A DNA stretch of 7,545 nucleotides from NCBI GenBank assembly GCA_934678955.1, contig CAKUSI010000173.1, positions 1 to 7,545 of the forward strand, in the 5' to 3' direction. The notes beneath the pieces were generated by a model that was not told the DNA's origin, ran no database searches, and saw nothing but the letters and a program-made list of their open reading frames with translations. The position numbers were made by a program, and so were the translations under genes. Shown piece after piece: positions 1 to 6,113 of the stretch. Position 1 is the first letter of the stretch; each line of letters opens with the position of its first letter. Source of the DNA: an uncultured Austwickia sp. Its GTDB lineage: Bacteria; Actinomycetota; Actinomycetes; Actinomycetales; Dermatophilaceae.

Positions 1-52
1 GTAGACCCGCCCCCGCGCGGGTGGTCAGCCGATCGGCCAGCGCCCGCCGCAT
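1..52 (-). CDS. Probable DppC-type ABC transporter permease, N-terminal fragment
   Basis: An ATG at 52-50 overlaps the TGA stop of the upstream permease by one base, the tight coupling usual in ABC operons. Seventeen codons are visible, reading MRRALADRLTTRAGAGL, before the window ends. A short basic and polar N-terminus leading into a hydrophobic stretch is typical of DppC/OppC-type permeases. These form the heterodimeric membrane channel with a DppB-type partner, and such a partner lies directly upstream here. The identification rests on operon position and overlap, because the visible peptide is too short for homology. Another permease type or a spurious start cannot be excluded. Confidence 0.55.
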   Translation of the reverse strand, partial: MRRALADRLTTRAGAGL

Positions 53-1017
53 CAGACGTTCCGGATCCGGGGGTTCACGACGATGTACAGGATGTCCACG
101 ACGGCGTTCACGAGGATGAACGCGATGGCGACCGTGAGGGTCACACCCTGCACCAGGAAGACGTCCCCTCGGGTCACCCCGTCCAGGATCAGCTGCCCCA
201 TCGCCTGGATGTTGAAGATGATCTCGATGATGACGGCGCCGCCCATGAGATAACCGATCCGCAGCCCGAGCACCGTGATCGGGGTGATCAGGGCGTTGCG
301 CAGCACGTTGCGGGCGATGACCTCGGCGCGTGGCACGCCGGCTCCGAGCGCGGTGCGCGCGTAATCCTTGTCCAGCTCCTCGACCATCGAGGCACGCACG
401 ACGCGGATCAGGGAACCCGCCACGGGAACCCCCAGCGCGAACGCAGGGAGAGCCACGTTGGTCACGTACGTGCGCGGATCCGCGCTGAACGGCGTCCACG
501 TGAGCACCAGCGCGGGGAAGAGGCCGAGCCCGCCCGGCACCTGCCCGAGGAGGCGGATCAGCAGGATCGCCAGCCAGAACGACGGCGTCGCGAGGGCCGC
601 GATCGAGACGACCCGGATGAGCTGGTCCGGCCACCGGTCCCGGCACAGGGCGGCGAGCACGCCGAGTGTCAGCGCCAGCAGCACCGCGACGATGAGCCCG
701 ATGACGGTCAGCTGCACGGTGATCGGGAGGGCCTGGGCGACCACGTCCCGCACGGGAGTGTTGCCGCTCGTGGTGCCGAGGTCGCCGCGAGCGAGCCCGC
801 GAAGGAAGGACGCATAGCGAGAAAGGAGCGGATCGTCGAGGCCGTGCGCGGAACGGTAGGCGGCCAGCGCCTCCGGGGAGGCGGCCTCGCCGAGGGCCAG
901 GCGGGCCGGGTCCGTGGGCGAGAACGACATGACGACGAACACGAGGAACGTCACGCCGAGCACCATCAGCGGCAGCGCGGCCAGCCGCCGTCCGACGAGG
1001 CGCGCCAGGGTCGTCAC
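52..1017 (-). CDS. ABC transporter permease, DppB/OppB family (peptide/nickel-type importer)
   Basis: This 321-residue integral membrane protein is one half of the channel of a peptide/nickel/opine-type ABC importer. Hydrophobic segments lie near residues 12-33, 100-123, 135-157, 185-205, 250-270 and 292-315, giving the six-helix BPD_transp_1 topology with a large extracytoplasmic loop after helix 1. The EAA coupling loop, which docks onto the ATPase, runs from about residue 218 to 243 (DYARTALGAGVPRAEVIARN). Length and the N-terminal pattern (RRLAALPLMVLGVTFLVF) are standard for DppB proteins. The start is GTG at 1017-1015, nine bases after the solute-binding protein stop, with only a weak Shine-Dalgarno, so translational coupling is likely. 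The family is secure, but the substrate cannot be read from the permease. Confidence 0.93.
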   Translation of the reverse strand: MTTLARLVGRRLAALPLMVLGVTFLVFVVMSFSPTDPARLALGEAASPEALAAYRSAHGLDDPLLSRYASFLRGLARGDLGTTSGNTPVRDVVAQALPITVQLTVIGLIVAVLLALTLGVLAALCRDRWPDQLIRVVSIAALATPSFWLAILLIRLLGQVPGGLGLFPALVLTWTPFSADPRTYVTNVALPAFALGVPVAGSLIRVVRASMVEELDKDYARTALGAGVPRAEVIARNVLRNALITPITVLGLRIGYLMGGAVIIEIIFNIQAMGQLILDGVTRGDVFLVQGVTLTVAIAFILVNAVVDILYIVVNPRIRNV

Positions 1018-1026
1018 GGCCGCGGG

Positions 1027-2637
1027 CTACTTCGTGGACGCGACGCCGAGGAAGCTGAGGCCGGTCAGCGCGATGGGGGTGAACTCCACGAGCGTGGAGC
1101 GGTCGAACGCGGTCGGCACCGTGCGGTGGAGCAGGGGGTAGAGCGGCGCCTCGTCGGCGAGGGTGTCGAAAAGTTCACCCCAGAACCGCGCCCGCCCCGC
1201 GGCATCGCGAGCCCGCAGCCCCTCGTCGAGCAGGAGCTGCACCCGGTCGTACGAGGCCTGCCCCTTCCAGTGCATCCGCTGGTCGGTCCAGACGTCTCCC
1301 GCATACCACCACCGCATGAGCAGGTCGGGATCGTTGCCGAAGACGCTCGGGTCGCCGGGAGCGATCACGACGTCGTACGCGTCGGGCTTGCCGTCGATCG
1401 TGGTGTAGAGGTCGGCCGACTTCTTCTCGGTGAAGTCCACCTGCACTCCCGTGGCCGAGACGGACTCGGCGATGACCGGCGTGCACTTCCTCACCCAGTC
1501 GTGGTCGGTGCACAGCATCCGGATCCGTCGCACGCCGTTGCGGGCGAAGACCTCGCGGGCCCGGTCCGGGTCGTGGCGGTAGACGGTCCGCGCCCGCTGG
1601 TAGTCCGGGTGTCCCTCCTGCAGAAAACTCGTCGCCGGCGTGGCCTGGCCGAGCAGGGCGGTCTGGATGACCTTGGGCGTGTCGATGGCATGCAGGAGGG
1701 CCTGTCGGTGCTCCTTCGTGGCGAACGGGTTGCCCGCGGCGTGGTTGAACATCGCGAAGAGCAGCCCGAAGCCCTGGACCGACTCCACGGACGCGACCGA
1801 GGCCAGCTGCTCGATCGACAGGTAGGGCACGGAGTCGATGGCCTGCACACTCCCGGATTGCAGCGCGTTGGCGCGGGTGCCCGGATCGGCGATGATCTGC
1901 CAGCGCATGTGCGCGGCGCGCGCGGGCCGCGGCCCGGTGTAGCCGTCGAAGCGCTCGAACACCACCCGTTTGGACGCTGCGCCGTTGTCGGTCATCCGGT
2001 AGGGGCCCGACCCGATCGGACGGGCGTCGAAGGCCTTGGCGTCCCCCGTGGCGGCCCGGGGCACGATCTTCACGACCGCGAGGCGGGAGGCCAGCAGGCC
2101 GGTCGGATGCGCCAACGTGATCGTGACGCGGCGCTCGTCCTTCTTCGTAACCGATTCGATGAACGTGATGAACTGCGCGTACATGGACTGGTTCGCGGGG
2201 TCCTTCACCCGCGCGAACGAGTGGACGACGTCATCGGCCGTGACCGGCGTGCCGTCGTGGAAGGTGGCGTGTTCCCGGAGCGTCACCTCGACGACCGTCC
2301 CCTCGGCCGTCGGCAGCTCGGTGGCCAGGGCCGCGTAGGTCTGCCGCGTCGCCGGGTCGACCTCGGTGAGGCCCTCCATCGTGTGCCAGTTCGCGGCGAC
2401 GGTGAGGGCCGCGGAGGTGGTCATCGGGTCATACCCGTTCGTGCCCAGTTCGTACGAGATCGCGGCGGTGATCGTACCGTCGTCTTTTGCGACCCCAGTG
2501 TTCGCCTGAGGCGCGCTCGCGCGGTCGTCCGCGGAACTACAGGCCGCGAGCGACGCGGAAAAGCCCGCGGCCACACCCATTGCGGCGGTGGCCTTCAGGA
2601 AGGCGCGCCGCGAGGTGTGTGTCGCCGGTACGTTCAC
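1027..2637 (-). CDS. ABC transporter substrate-binding lipoprotein, family 5, Tat-exported
   Basis: This 536-residue protein is the extracytoplasmic receptor of the importer encoded downstream. With the GTG start at 2637-2635 the N-terminus has a twin-arginine motif (SRRAFLK, R10-R11), a hydrophobic segment and a lipobox LAAC, so C33 should be lipidated after Tat export. The mature part has family 5 hallmarks: an ELGTNGYDPM opening, LREHATFHDGTPVTADDV around residues 120-140, and a GSGPYRM block. An upstream ATG at 2736 would add 33 residues, mostly arginine-rich, ahead of the signal peptide. The GTG is preferred because GAAAGG (2649-2654) lies 11 bases before it and the signal peptide is then normal length. 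Family members bind oligopeptides, nickel chelates, opines or sugars, and the ligand here is unknown. Confidence 0.92.
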   Translation of the reverse strand: MNVPATHTSRRAFLKATAAMGVAAGFSASLAACSSADDRASAPQANTGVAKDDGTITAAISYELGTNGYDPMTTSAALTVAANWHTMEGLTEVDPATRQTYAALATELPTAEGTVVEVTLREHATFHDGTPVTADDVVHSFARVKDPANQSMYAQFITFIESVTKKDERRVTITLAHPTGLLASRLAVVKIVPRAATGDAKAFDARPIGSGPYRMTDNGAASKRVVFERFDGYTGPRPARAAHMRWQIIADPGTRANALQSGSVQAIDSVPYLSIEQLASVASVESVQGFGLLFAMFNHAAGNPFATKEHRQALLHAIDTPKVIQTALLGQATPATSFLQEGHPDYQRARTVYRHDPDRAREVFARNGVRRIRMLCTDHDWVRKCTPVIAESVSATGVQVDFTEKKSADLYTTIDGKPDAYDVVIAPGDPSVFGNDPDLLMRWWYAGDVWTDQRMHWKGQASYDRVQLLLDEGLRARDAAGRARFWGELFDTLADEAPLYPLLHRTVPTAFDRSTLVEFTPIALTGLSFLGVASTK

Positions 2638-2754
2638 GGGGTGCGGGGCCTTTCGACGTCGGCGCGGACGGGACCGAATGTGCGTGATTGGCAGGGTTCT
2701 TCGATGTACGCCACCGTAGCGGGCGCGGCTTACCACAGATCAGATGTCATATTT

Positions 2755-2772
2755 CCAGCGGTGTTACGCTGG
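2755..2772. promoter_or_regulatory. Hyphenated dyad CCAGCG-N6-CGCTGG, candidate operator
   Basis: Two perfect six-base arms are separated by GTGTTA. The 18-base length suits a dimeric winged-helix regulator, and the site lies between two divergent genes, one of which encodes a GntR-family regulator. It does not match the classical E. coli FadR site, so assignment to this regulator is inferred from position only. Confidence 0.4.
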
Positions 2773-2830
2773 CGATAAGAATCTCCCTGGACAAGAACTC
2801 CACGAGACAGGTCATGGTCAGCAAGTCTTT

Positions 2831-2847
2831 GAACGCACCCGGCGTTC
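2831..2847. promoter_or_regulatory. Hyphenated dyad GAACGC-N5-GCGTTC, candidate second operator
   Basis: Perfect six-base arms flank ACCCG. The site lies 89 bases upstream of the GntR start and 76 bases (centre to centre, about seven helical turns) from the first dyad. The two dyads differ in sequence, so they may bind different proteins. As RNA it could form a short hairpin, but no U-tract follows directly. Confidence 0.3.
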
Positions 2848-2922
2848 TGATGATTTCTACAGGCCATGCCATGTCTATTCGCGTTTTTTAGTGTGTGCCC
2901 CTCCATCTGCAACGAGATCTCC

Positions 2923-2928
2923 AGGAGG
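2923..2928 (+). promoter_or_regulatory. Shine-Dalgarno AGGAGG deciding the GntR regulator start
   Basis: A full AGGAGG lies seven bases before the ATG at 2936. It fixes this start over the 64-codon upstream extension of the same frame, which crosses the low-GC control region. Confidence 0.85.
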
Positions 2929-2935
2929 CGAGACC

Positions 2936-3682
2936 ATGGCGACGGCGCGGCGACGCCCCACCGCCCGTTCCACCGCGGAGTCGATCAAGCAATACATCAT
3001 CGATCACGCCCTGGGCCCGGGTGACCTCATGCCGACCGAGTCGGAGCTGTGTGAGGCCCTGTCGGTCTCCCGGTCGTCGGTGCGGGAGGCCGTGCGCACC
3101 CTCGCCTCGCTGGACATCGTCGAGGTGCGGCACGGCCACGGCACCTACGTGGGGGCGATGTCGCTCGCACCGCTGGTCAACGGAATGGTCTTCCGTCTCT
3201 CGCTCGATGAGGAACGCACCCAGAAGTCCCTCGTCGACGTCGTCCGGACCCGGATCGCGCTGGACCTGATGCTCGCGGAGGAGGTGATCGAGCTGCACCG
3301 CGGCACGCATGATCGGGAGTTGCACCGCCTCGTGCAGGCCATGCGTGAGCGGGCCGAGGAAGGTGCGAGCTTCCTGGAGGAGGACAAGGCGTTCCACGCG
3401 CGCCTCCTGGCCGGCGTGGACAACGCCGTGCTCTCCGAGCTGGCCGGGGCGTTCTGGGAGATCAACACCCGGGCCCTCCCCGGACTGGGGCTCGCGCCCG
3501 CCGAGGACATCTCCGCCACCGTCGAGGCGCACGAGGCGCTGCTGAGCGCCTGCGAGTCAGGCGACGCGGAGGCATACAAGCTCGCGGTGCACGCGCATTA
3601 CGCCCCGTTGCAACGTTCGATCAGGCGTCGGCTCGAGGCGCTGGGATTGGGCGACACGGTCGGGGCGTCGCAGCTCGTCTGA
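2936..3682 (+). CDS. GntR-family transcriptional regulator, FadR subfamily (FCD domain)
   Basis: This 248-residue cytoplasmic DNA-binding protein has a GntR winged helix at about residues 10-73, including PTESELCEALSVSRSSVREA and the wing HGHGTYV. An all-helical FCD effector domain follows at about 98-226. FCD domains usually bind a metal through one Asp and three His and then a small carboxylate. The spacing fits D150, H154, H199 and H221 as the metal site. The gene is divergent from the importer operon, the usual layout for a local regulator, so repression or activation of that operon by a carboxylate is likely but inferred. Downstream, the channel frame opens within a few tens of bases, so co-transcription is possible although the functions differ. 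The specific ligand cannot be named. Confidence 0.93.
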   Translation: MATARRRPTARSTAESIKQYIIDHALGPGDLMPTESELCEALSVSRSSVREAVRTLASLDIVEVRHGHGTYVGAMSLAPLVNGMVFRLSLDEERTQKSLVDVVRTRIALDLMLAEEVIELHRGTHDRELHRLVQAMRERAEEGASFLEEDKAFHARLLAGVDNAVLSELAGAFWEINTRALPGLGLAPAEDISATVEAHEALLSACESGDAEAYKLAVHAHYAPLQRSIRRRLEALGLGDTVGASQLV

Positions 3683-3730
3683 TCCGTTGACGTGCGCTGT
3701 GGAACACGCCACGGCGCCCCGCGCTTCTCT

Positions 3731-4885
3731 ATGCCGCACCGGCAGGGCATTCTGGCAGGCGTGCGCGAGCGTCCACCTACGCGGCTGACCAGCCTGCGGG
3801 CCCTGCGGGACGATCCGTCCCTGCGCGACGAGGTGCGGGTCGCGATCCCGTCGGCGCGCCTATCCCCCTGGCGCCGCCTGTTCGTCCGGATCGGGGCCGC
3901 GCTGGCGATCCTGGTCGTCTGCGTGGTCATCGTCTACCTGGACCGGGCCGGCTACAAGGACGGCAACGGCGACGGGCTGACCCTGCTGGACTGCATCTAC
4001 TACGTCACGGTCACCCTCAGCACGACCGGCTACGGGGACGTCACACCCGCCTCACCGTCGGCCCGGTTCGTCAACGCGTTCGTCATCACGCCGATGCGCA
4101 TCGCGTTCCTGGTCCTGTTGATCGGCACCACCCTGGAAGTGTTGGCCAACGAAGGGCGTACGCAGCTCCAGGTCGCCCGGTGGAGGAGACGTATGAAGGA
4201 CCACGTGGTGGTGGTGGGATACGGCATCAAGGGGCGCAGCGCCGTCGACACGCTGCTCGCGAACGGCCGCACCCCCGAGAGCATCGTCGTCGTGGACGCC
4301 GGGGACGAGGGGCGTCGGGACGCGTTGGCCGCCGGATTCACGGTCGTCGCCGGCGATTCGACCCGGCGGGAGGTGCTGCAACGGGCGGCCGTCGAGCATG
4401 CCCGGCAGGTCATCCTGGCCACGAACCGCGACGACACCAACGTGCTCACCGCGCTCGCGATCCGCCAGCTCAACCCCGACACGTTCATCGTCGCGGCGGT
4501 GCGCGACCGCGACAACGTGCCGCTGATGCGCCAGAGCGGGGCCAACTCCGTGATCGTGTCGGCCGACTCGGCGGGCCGGATGCTCGGCAGCTCCGCAGTC
4601 TCGGCGCACCTGGGCACCGTGCTGGAGGACCTCATCACCTTCGGCGAGGGGATCGAGGTGGCCGAACGCGAGATCCTGATGCGGGAGGTCGGCCAGCCGC
4701 CGAGCACGCTGCCGGACAAGGTCGTGGCGGTCATCCGCGACGACACACTGCACTACTACTACGAGCCCGCCGTGTCGCACCTCGCCCGCGGGGACCGACT
4801 GGTCGTCATCAGGTCGGCCGTCGAACGCCCCTGGGCGCCCCGCCCCGGCACGCACGGTGAGCGCACGTCCACCGACGAGGATTGA
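3731..4885 (+). CDS. Two-TM potassium channel with cytoplasmic RCK (TrkA-N/TrkA-C) module
   Basis: Counted from ATG 3731 the protein has 384 residues. A basic N-terminal tail precedes a first helix at about 51-71, a pore helix and the K+ selectivity filter TTGYGD at 98-103, and a second helix at about 112-139. The RCK N-lobe begins HVVVVGYGIKG, with the GxGxxG nucleotide loop at G163/G165/G168 and an acidic residue (D189) ending the second strand. A TrkA-C-like region covers about 307-362. This is the MthK-like architecture: a tetrameric pore gated by a ring of RCK domains sensing nucleotides or ions. The start is uncertain. GTG 3692 and GTG 3761 are alternatives, none has a good Shine-Dalgarno, and the conserved part begins after residue 50. 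The turret contains DGNGDG, a calcium-loop-like motif. Confidence 0.93.
   Translation: MPHRQGILAGVRERPPTRLTSLRALRDDPSLRDEVRVAIPSARLSPWRRLFVRIGAALAILVVCVVIVYLDRAGYKDGNGDGLTLLDCIYYVTVTLSTTGYGDVTPASPSARFVNAFVITPMRIAFLVLLIGTTLEVLANEGRTQLQVARWRRRMKDHVVVVGYGIKGRSAVDTLLANGRTPESIVVVDAGDEGRRDALAAGFTVVAGDSTRREVLQRAAVEHARQVILATNRDDTNVLTALAIRQLNPDTFIVAAVRDRDNVPLMRQSGANSVIVSADSAGRMLGSSAVSAHLGTVLEDLITFGEGIEVAEREILMREVGQPPSTLPDKVVAVIRDDTLHYYYEPAVSHLARGDRLVVIRSAVERPWAPRPGTHGERTSTDED
4182..4188 (+). promoter_or_regulatory. Internal Shine-Dalgarno GGAGGAG within the K+ channel gene
   Basis: GGAGGAG ends four bases before an in-frame ATG at 4193; counted from GGAGG the spacer is six. It is encoded by TGG AGG AGA CGT (Trp-Arg-Arg-Arg). 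AGG and AGA are rare arginine codons in high-GC actinobacteria, and the nearby arginines use CGC, CGG or CGT. That choice suggests selection for the ribosome binding site. Confidence 0.55.
4193..4885 (+). CDS. Probable alternative product: free RCK domain from an internal start
   Basis: An in-frame ATG at residue 155 of the channel (counted from ATG 3731) sits just before the first strand of the RCK fold (MKDHVVVVGYG). The strong Shine-Dalgarno at 4182-4188 precedes it. The product would be a soluble 230-residue RCK protein without the pore. In the archaeal channel MthK and in E. coli Kch an internal methionine at this same place starts free RCK subunits that complete the octameric gating ring. 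The sequence shows the site and the boundary. The function is inferred by analogy, and no expression evidence is available here. Confidence 0.45.
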   Translation: MKDHVVVVGYGIKGRSAVDTLLANGRTPESIVVVDAGDEGRRDALAAGFTVVAGDSTRREVLQRAAVEHARQVILATNRDDTNVLTALAIRQLNPDTFIVAAVRDRDNVPLMRQSGANSVIVSADSAGRMLGSSAVSAHLGTVLEDLITFGEGIEVAEREILMREVGQPPSTLPDKVVAVIRDDTLHYYYEPAVSHLARGDRLVVIRSAVERPWAPRPGTHGERTSTDED

Positions 4886-5016
4886 AATTCCCCGGATAGG
4901 TGCGGCAAATCCGCGGGATCCCTTTCCAAACGGGTCATGCATCCGCCAGGCTGGGCCGAAGCGAACGTTCGGTCGGGATCCACCGGCGGGATTTCGCAGC
5001 GTCATGAAGGAGCGAG
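4886..5016 (+). promoter_or_regulatory. Leader region of the universal stress gene, with 10-bp palindrome CGAACGTTCG
   Basis: This 131-base gap holds a perfect palindrome CGAACGTTCG at 4962-4971 and, overlapping it, a CCGAA-N7-TTCGG pairing (4956-4972). GGGATCC occurs twice, in 4913-4919 and 4975-4981. No DosR-type box and no convincing -35/-10 pair were found. The palindrome could be a regulator site for the stress gene. Such short palindromes occur by chance, so the call is weak. Confidence 0.3.
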
Positions 5017-5898
5017 ATGAGCGCGAGTATCAACAGCGCCGGCCGGGTCGTCGTTGGTTCGGACGGGTCGCGGATGGCGTCGGCCGCCGTCGAGTGGGCT
5101 GCGGCGTGGGCAGCCGGCACCGGGCGGGGCCTGACCCTGGTGGGGACGGTCAGGCCGTACCCCCCGCGTTCCCGCCACCGCCAGCCGACCGATTACGACG
5201 ACAGCCTGCGAAGCGTGGCTCAGGAGCACCTCGACTCCGAGCGCGACCGGTTGCTGGCCACATACCCGGATCTCGACGTGATCGCGCAGGCGATCACGGC
5301 GACGGCCTCGCGCACGCTGGTCGAAGCCTCCAAGGACGCGGTCCTGGTGGTCGTCGGCACGCGCGGCGTCGGCGCGATCGCCGGCATGCTCCTCGGTTCG
5401 ACCTCTGACGACGTGGTGACCTACGCGACCGGCCCCGTCGCCGTCGTCCCGGACGAGGCCAAGCCCCCGAAGTTCGGCGAGATCGCCGTAGGCGTCGACG
5501 CGGGCGAGGACTCGCTGCGCGCCACCGCGTTCGCGATCGGTGCCGCGCGCTCGCTCGGTGTCCCGGTCCGAGCCATCCACGCGGTCGACGTGGACGCATA
5601 CATGCGGATGACCAGCATCCTCGCGATCACTCTGACCGAAGAGGAGTTGCTGGACGAGGGTCAGCGCGACCTGACGGAGGCGCTGGACCGGCTCGGCGGC
5701 ACCGAGGGCGTCCAGATCAACCAGGTCGTCTCCCGCGACACCCCGATCGAGGCGCTGTTGGCCGCCTCGAAGAAGTGCTCAGCCGTGGTGGTCGGCAGCC
5801 GGGGACACGGCGGGTTCGCCGGTCTCCTCCTGGGTTCGACGAGCCGCCGGCTGGCCCAGTTGTCGCGCGTGCCCACGATCGTGGTCCGCGGGCACTGA
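5017..5898 (+). CDS. Universal stress protein, tandem UspA domains
   Basis: This cytoplasmic protein of 293 residues has two UspA folds, at about residues 8-147 and 153-293. Each ends in the ATP-binding signature G-x2-G-x9-G-S/T: G114-TR-G117 to GST (127-129) in the first and G260-SR-G263 to GST (273-275) in the second. This places it in the nucleotide-binding class common in actinobacteria. Each domain opens with the usual strand and acidic residue (VVVGSDGS; IAVGVDAG). ATG 5017 follows AAGGAG (5007-5012), which supports the start. It lies 131 bases after the K+ channel gene on the same strand, so shared regulation in stress or dormancy is possible. Family members bind ATP and modulate stress survival, often through unknown partners. 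Confidence 0.95.
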   Translation: MSASINSAGRVVVGSDGSRMASAAVEWAAAWAAGTGRGLTLVGTVRPYPPRSRHRQPTDYDDSLRSVAQEHLDSERDRLLATYPDLDVIAQAITATASRTLVEASKDAVLVVVGTRGVGAIAGMLLGSTSDDVVTYATGPVAVVPDEAKPPKFGEIAVGVDAGEDSLRATAFAIGAARSLGVPVRAIHAVDVDAYMRMTSILAITLTEEELLDEGQRDLTEALDRLGGTEGVQINQVVSRDTPIEALLAASKKCSAVVVGSRGHGGFAGLLLGSTSRRLAQLSRVPTIVVRGH

Positions 5899-5899
5899 C

Positions 5900-5993
5900 G
5901 TTCGGTACTTGCGTTCGGTACTTGCGTTCGCGGTACTTGCGTTCGCGGTACTTGCGTTCGCGGTACTTGCGTTCGCGGTACTTGCGTTCGCGG
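5900..5993. repeat. 13/15-bp tandem repeat directly after the universal stress gene
   Basis: Starting one base after the TGA stop there are two copies of GTTCGGTACTTGC (5900-5912, 5913-5925). Four exact copies of GTTCGCGGTACTTGC follow (5926-5985), then a partial copy GTTCGCGG (5986-5993). The 15-base unit differs from the 13-base unit by an inserted CG. Exact identity between copies suggests recent slippage expansion. Because 15 is divisible by three, several frames read through on both strands as repeated pentapeptides; these are treated as artefacts. The array lies in the 3' untranslated region of the stress gene, just before the stem-loops. Confidence 0.95.
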
Positions 5994-6001
5994 CTTCACG
6001 A

Positions 6002-6038
6002 GTGGCCCGGTCACCCCTGGCAGGGGAGACCGGGCCAC
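6002..6038. terminator. Strong stem-loop, likely bidirectional terminator
   Basis: GTGGCCCGGTC (6002-6012) pairs perfectly with GACCGGGCCAC (6028-6038). After one A-A mismatch the stem continues with CCCCT/AGGGG around a GGC loop, giving 16 pairs. It lies between convergent genes. There is no U-tract, as is common for actinobacterial terminators. Confidence 0.75.
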
Positions 6039-6080
6039 CGCATCGCCCCGGGCGCGCCGCGTCAACCCGAGGCGATGCGG
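6038..6080. terminator. Second inverted repeat abutting the first stem-loop
   Basis: CCGCATCGCC (6038-6047) pairs perfectly with GGCGATGCGG (6071-6080) across a 23-base loop that contains the palindrome GGCGCGCC. It shares its first base with the preceding stem. It ends 33 bases beyond the stop of the minus-strand regulator, a suitable place for that gene's terminator. Confidence 0.55.
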
Positions 6081-6113
6081 CCCTGGTGATCTCCATGTCG
6101 CCCCCTCGAGACC

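Larger units (their letters stand above)
2638..2935. promoter_or_regulatory. Divergent intergenic control region between importer operon and GntR regulator
   Basis: This non-coding stretch separates two divergent transcription units and must contain both promoters. About 2740-2890 is visibly less GC-rich than the neighbouring genes. It holds two hyphenated dyads (2755-2772 and 2831-2847), listed separately. A weak plus-strand promoter candidate has TTTCCA at 2752-2757 and GATAAG at 2774-2779 with a 16-base spacer, which would place the first dyad exactly between the two elements. Each hexamer matches the consensus at only four of six positions, so the promoter is tentative. No convincing minus-strand promoter was found. 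A 25-codon open frame at 2814-2891 lacks a good ribosome binding site. Confidence 0.5.

Noticed and set aside
844..2778. 644-residue open frame on the plus strand opposite the solute-binding protein gene
   Set aside because: It is an antisense shadow of high-GC codon bias. The product is an Arg/Gly/His-rich string with no domain, while the minus strand encodes a clear Tat lipoprotein.
2831..2889. Intrinsic terminator: the 2831-2847 hairpin with the T-run at 2884-2889
   Set aside because: The T-run is 36 bases from the stem, too far for intrinsic termination, and the stem is only six pairs.
2814..2891. 25-codon open frame (MVSKSLNAPG...) in the leader of the GntR gene, a possible regulatory leader peptide
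   Set aside because: It has no good Shine-Dalgarno, no run of regulatory codons and no attenuator pairing with the GntR ribosome binding site.
4052..5005. 317-residue minus-strand frame opposite the K+ channel gene
   Set aside because: Its composition is that of an antisense shadow (His/Arg/Asp-rich), and the plus strand has the selectivity filter and RCK motifs.
4886..5016. DosR-type (dormancy) box upstream of the universal stress gene
   Set aside because: The GGGATCC-containing stretches do not form the required GGGAC-N-GTCCC type inverted repeat.
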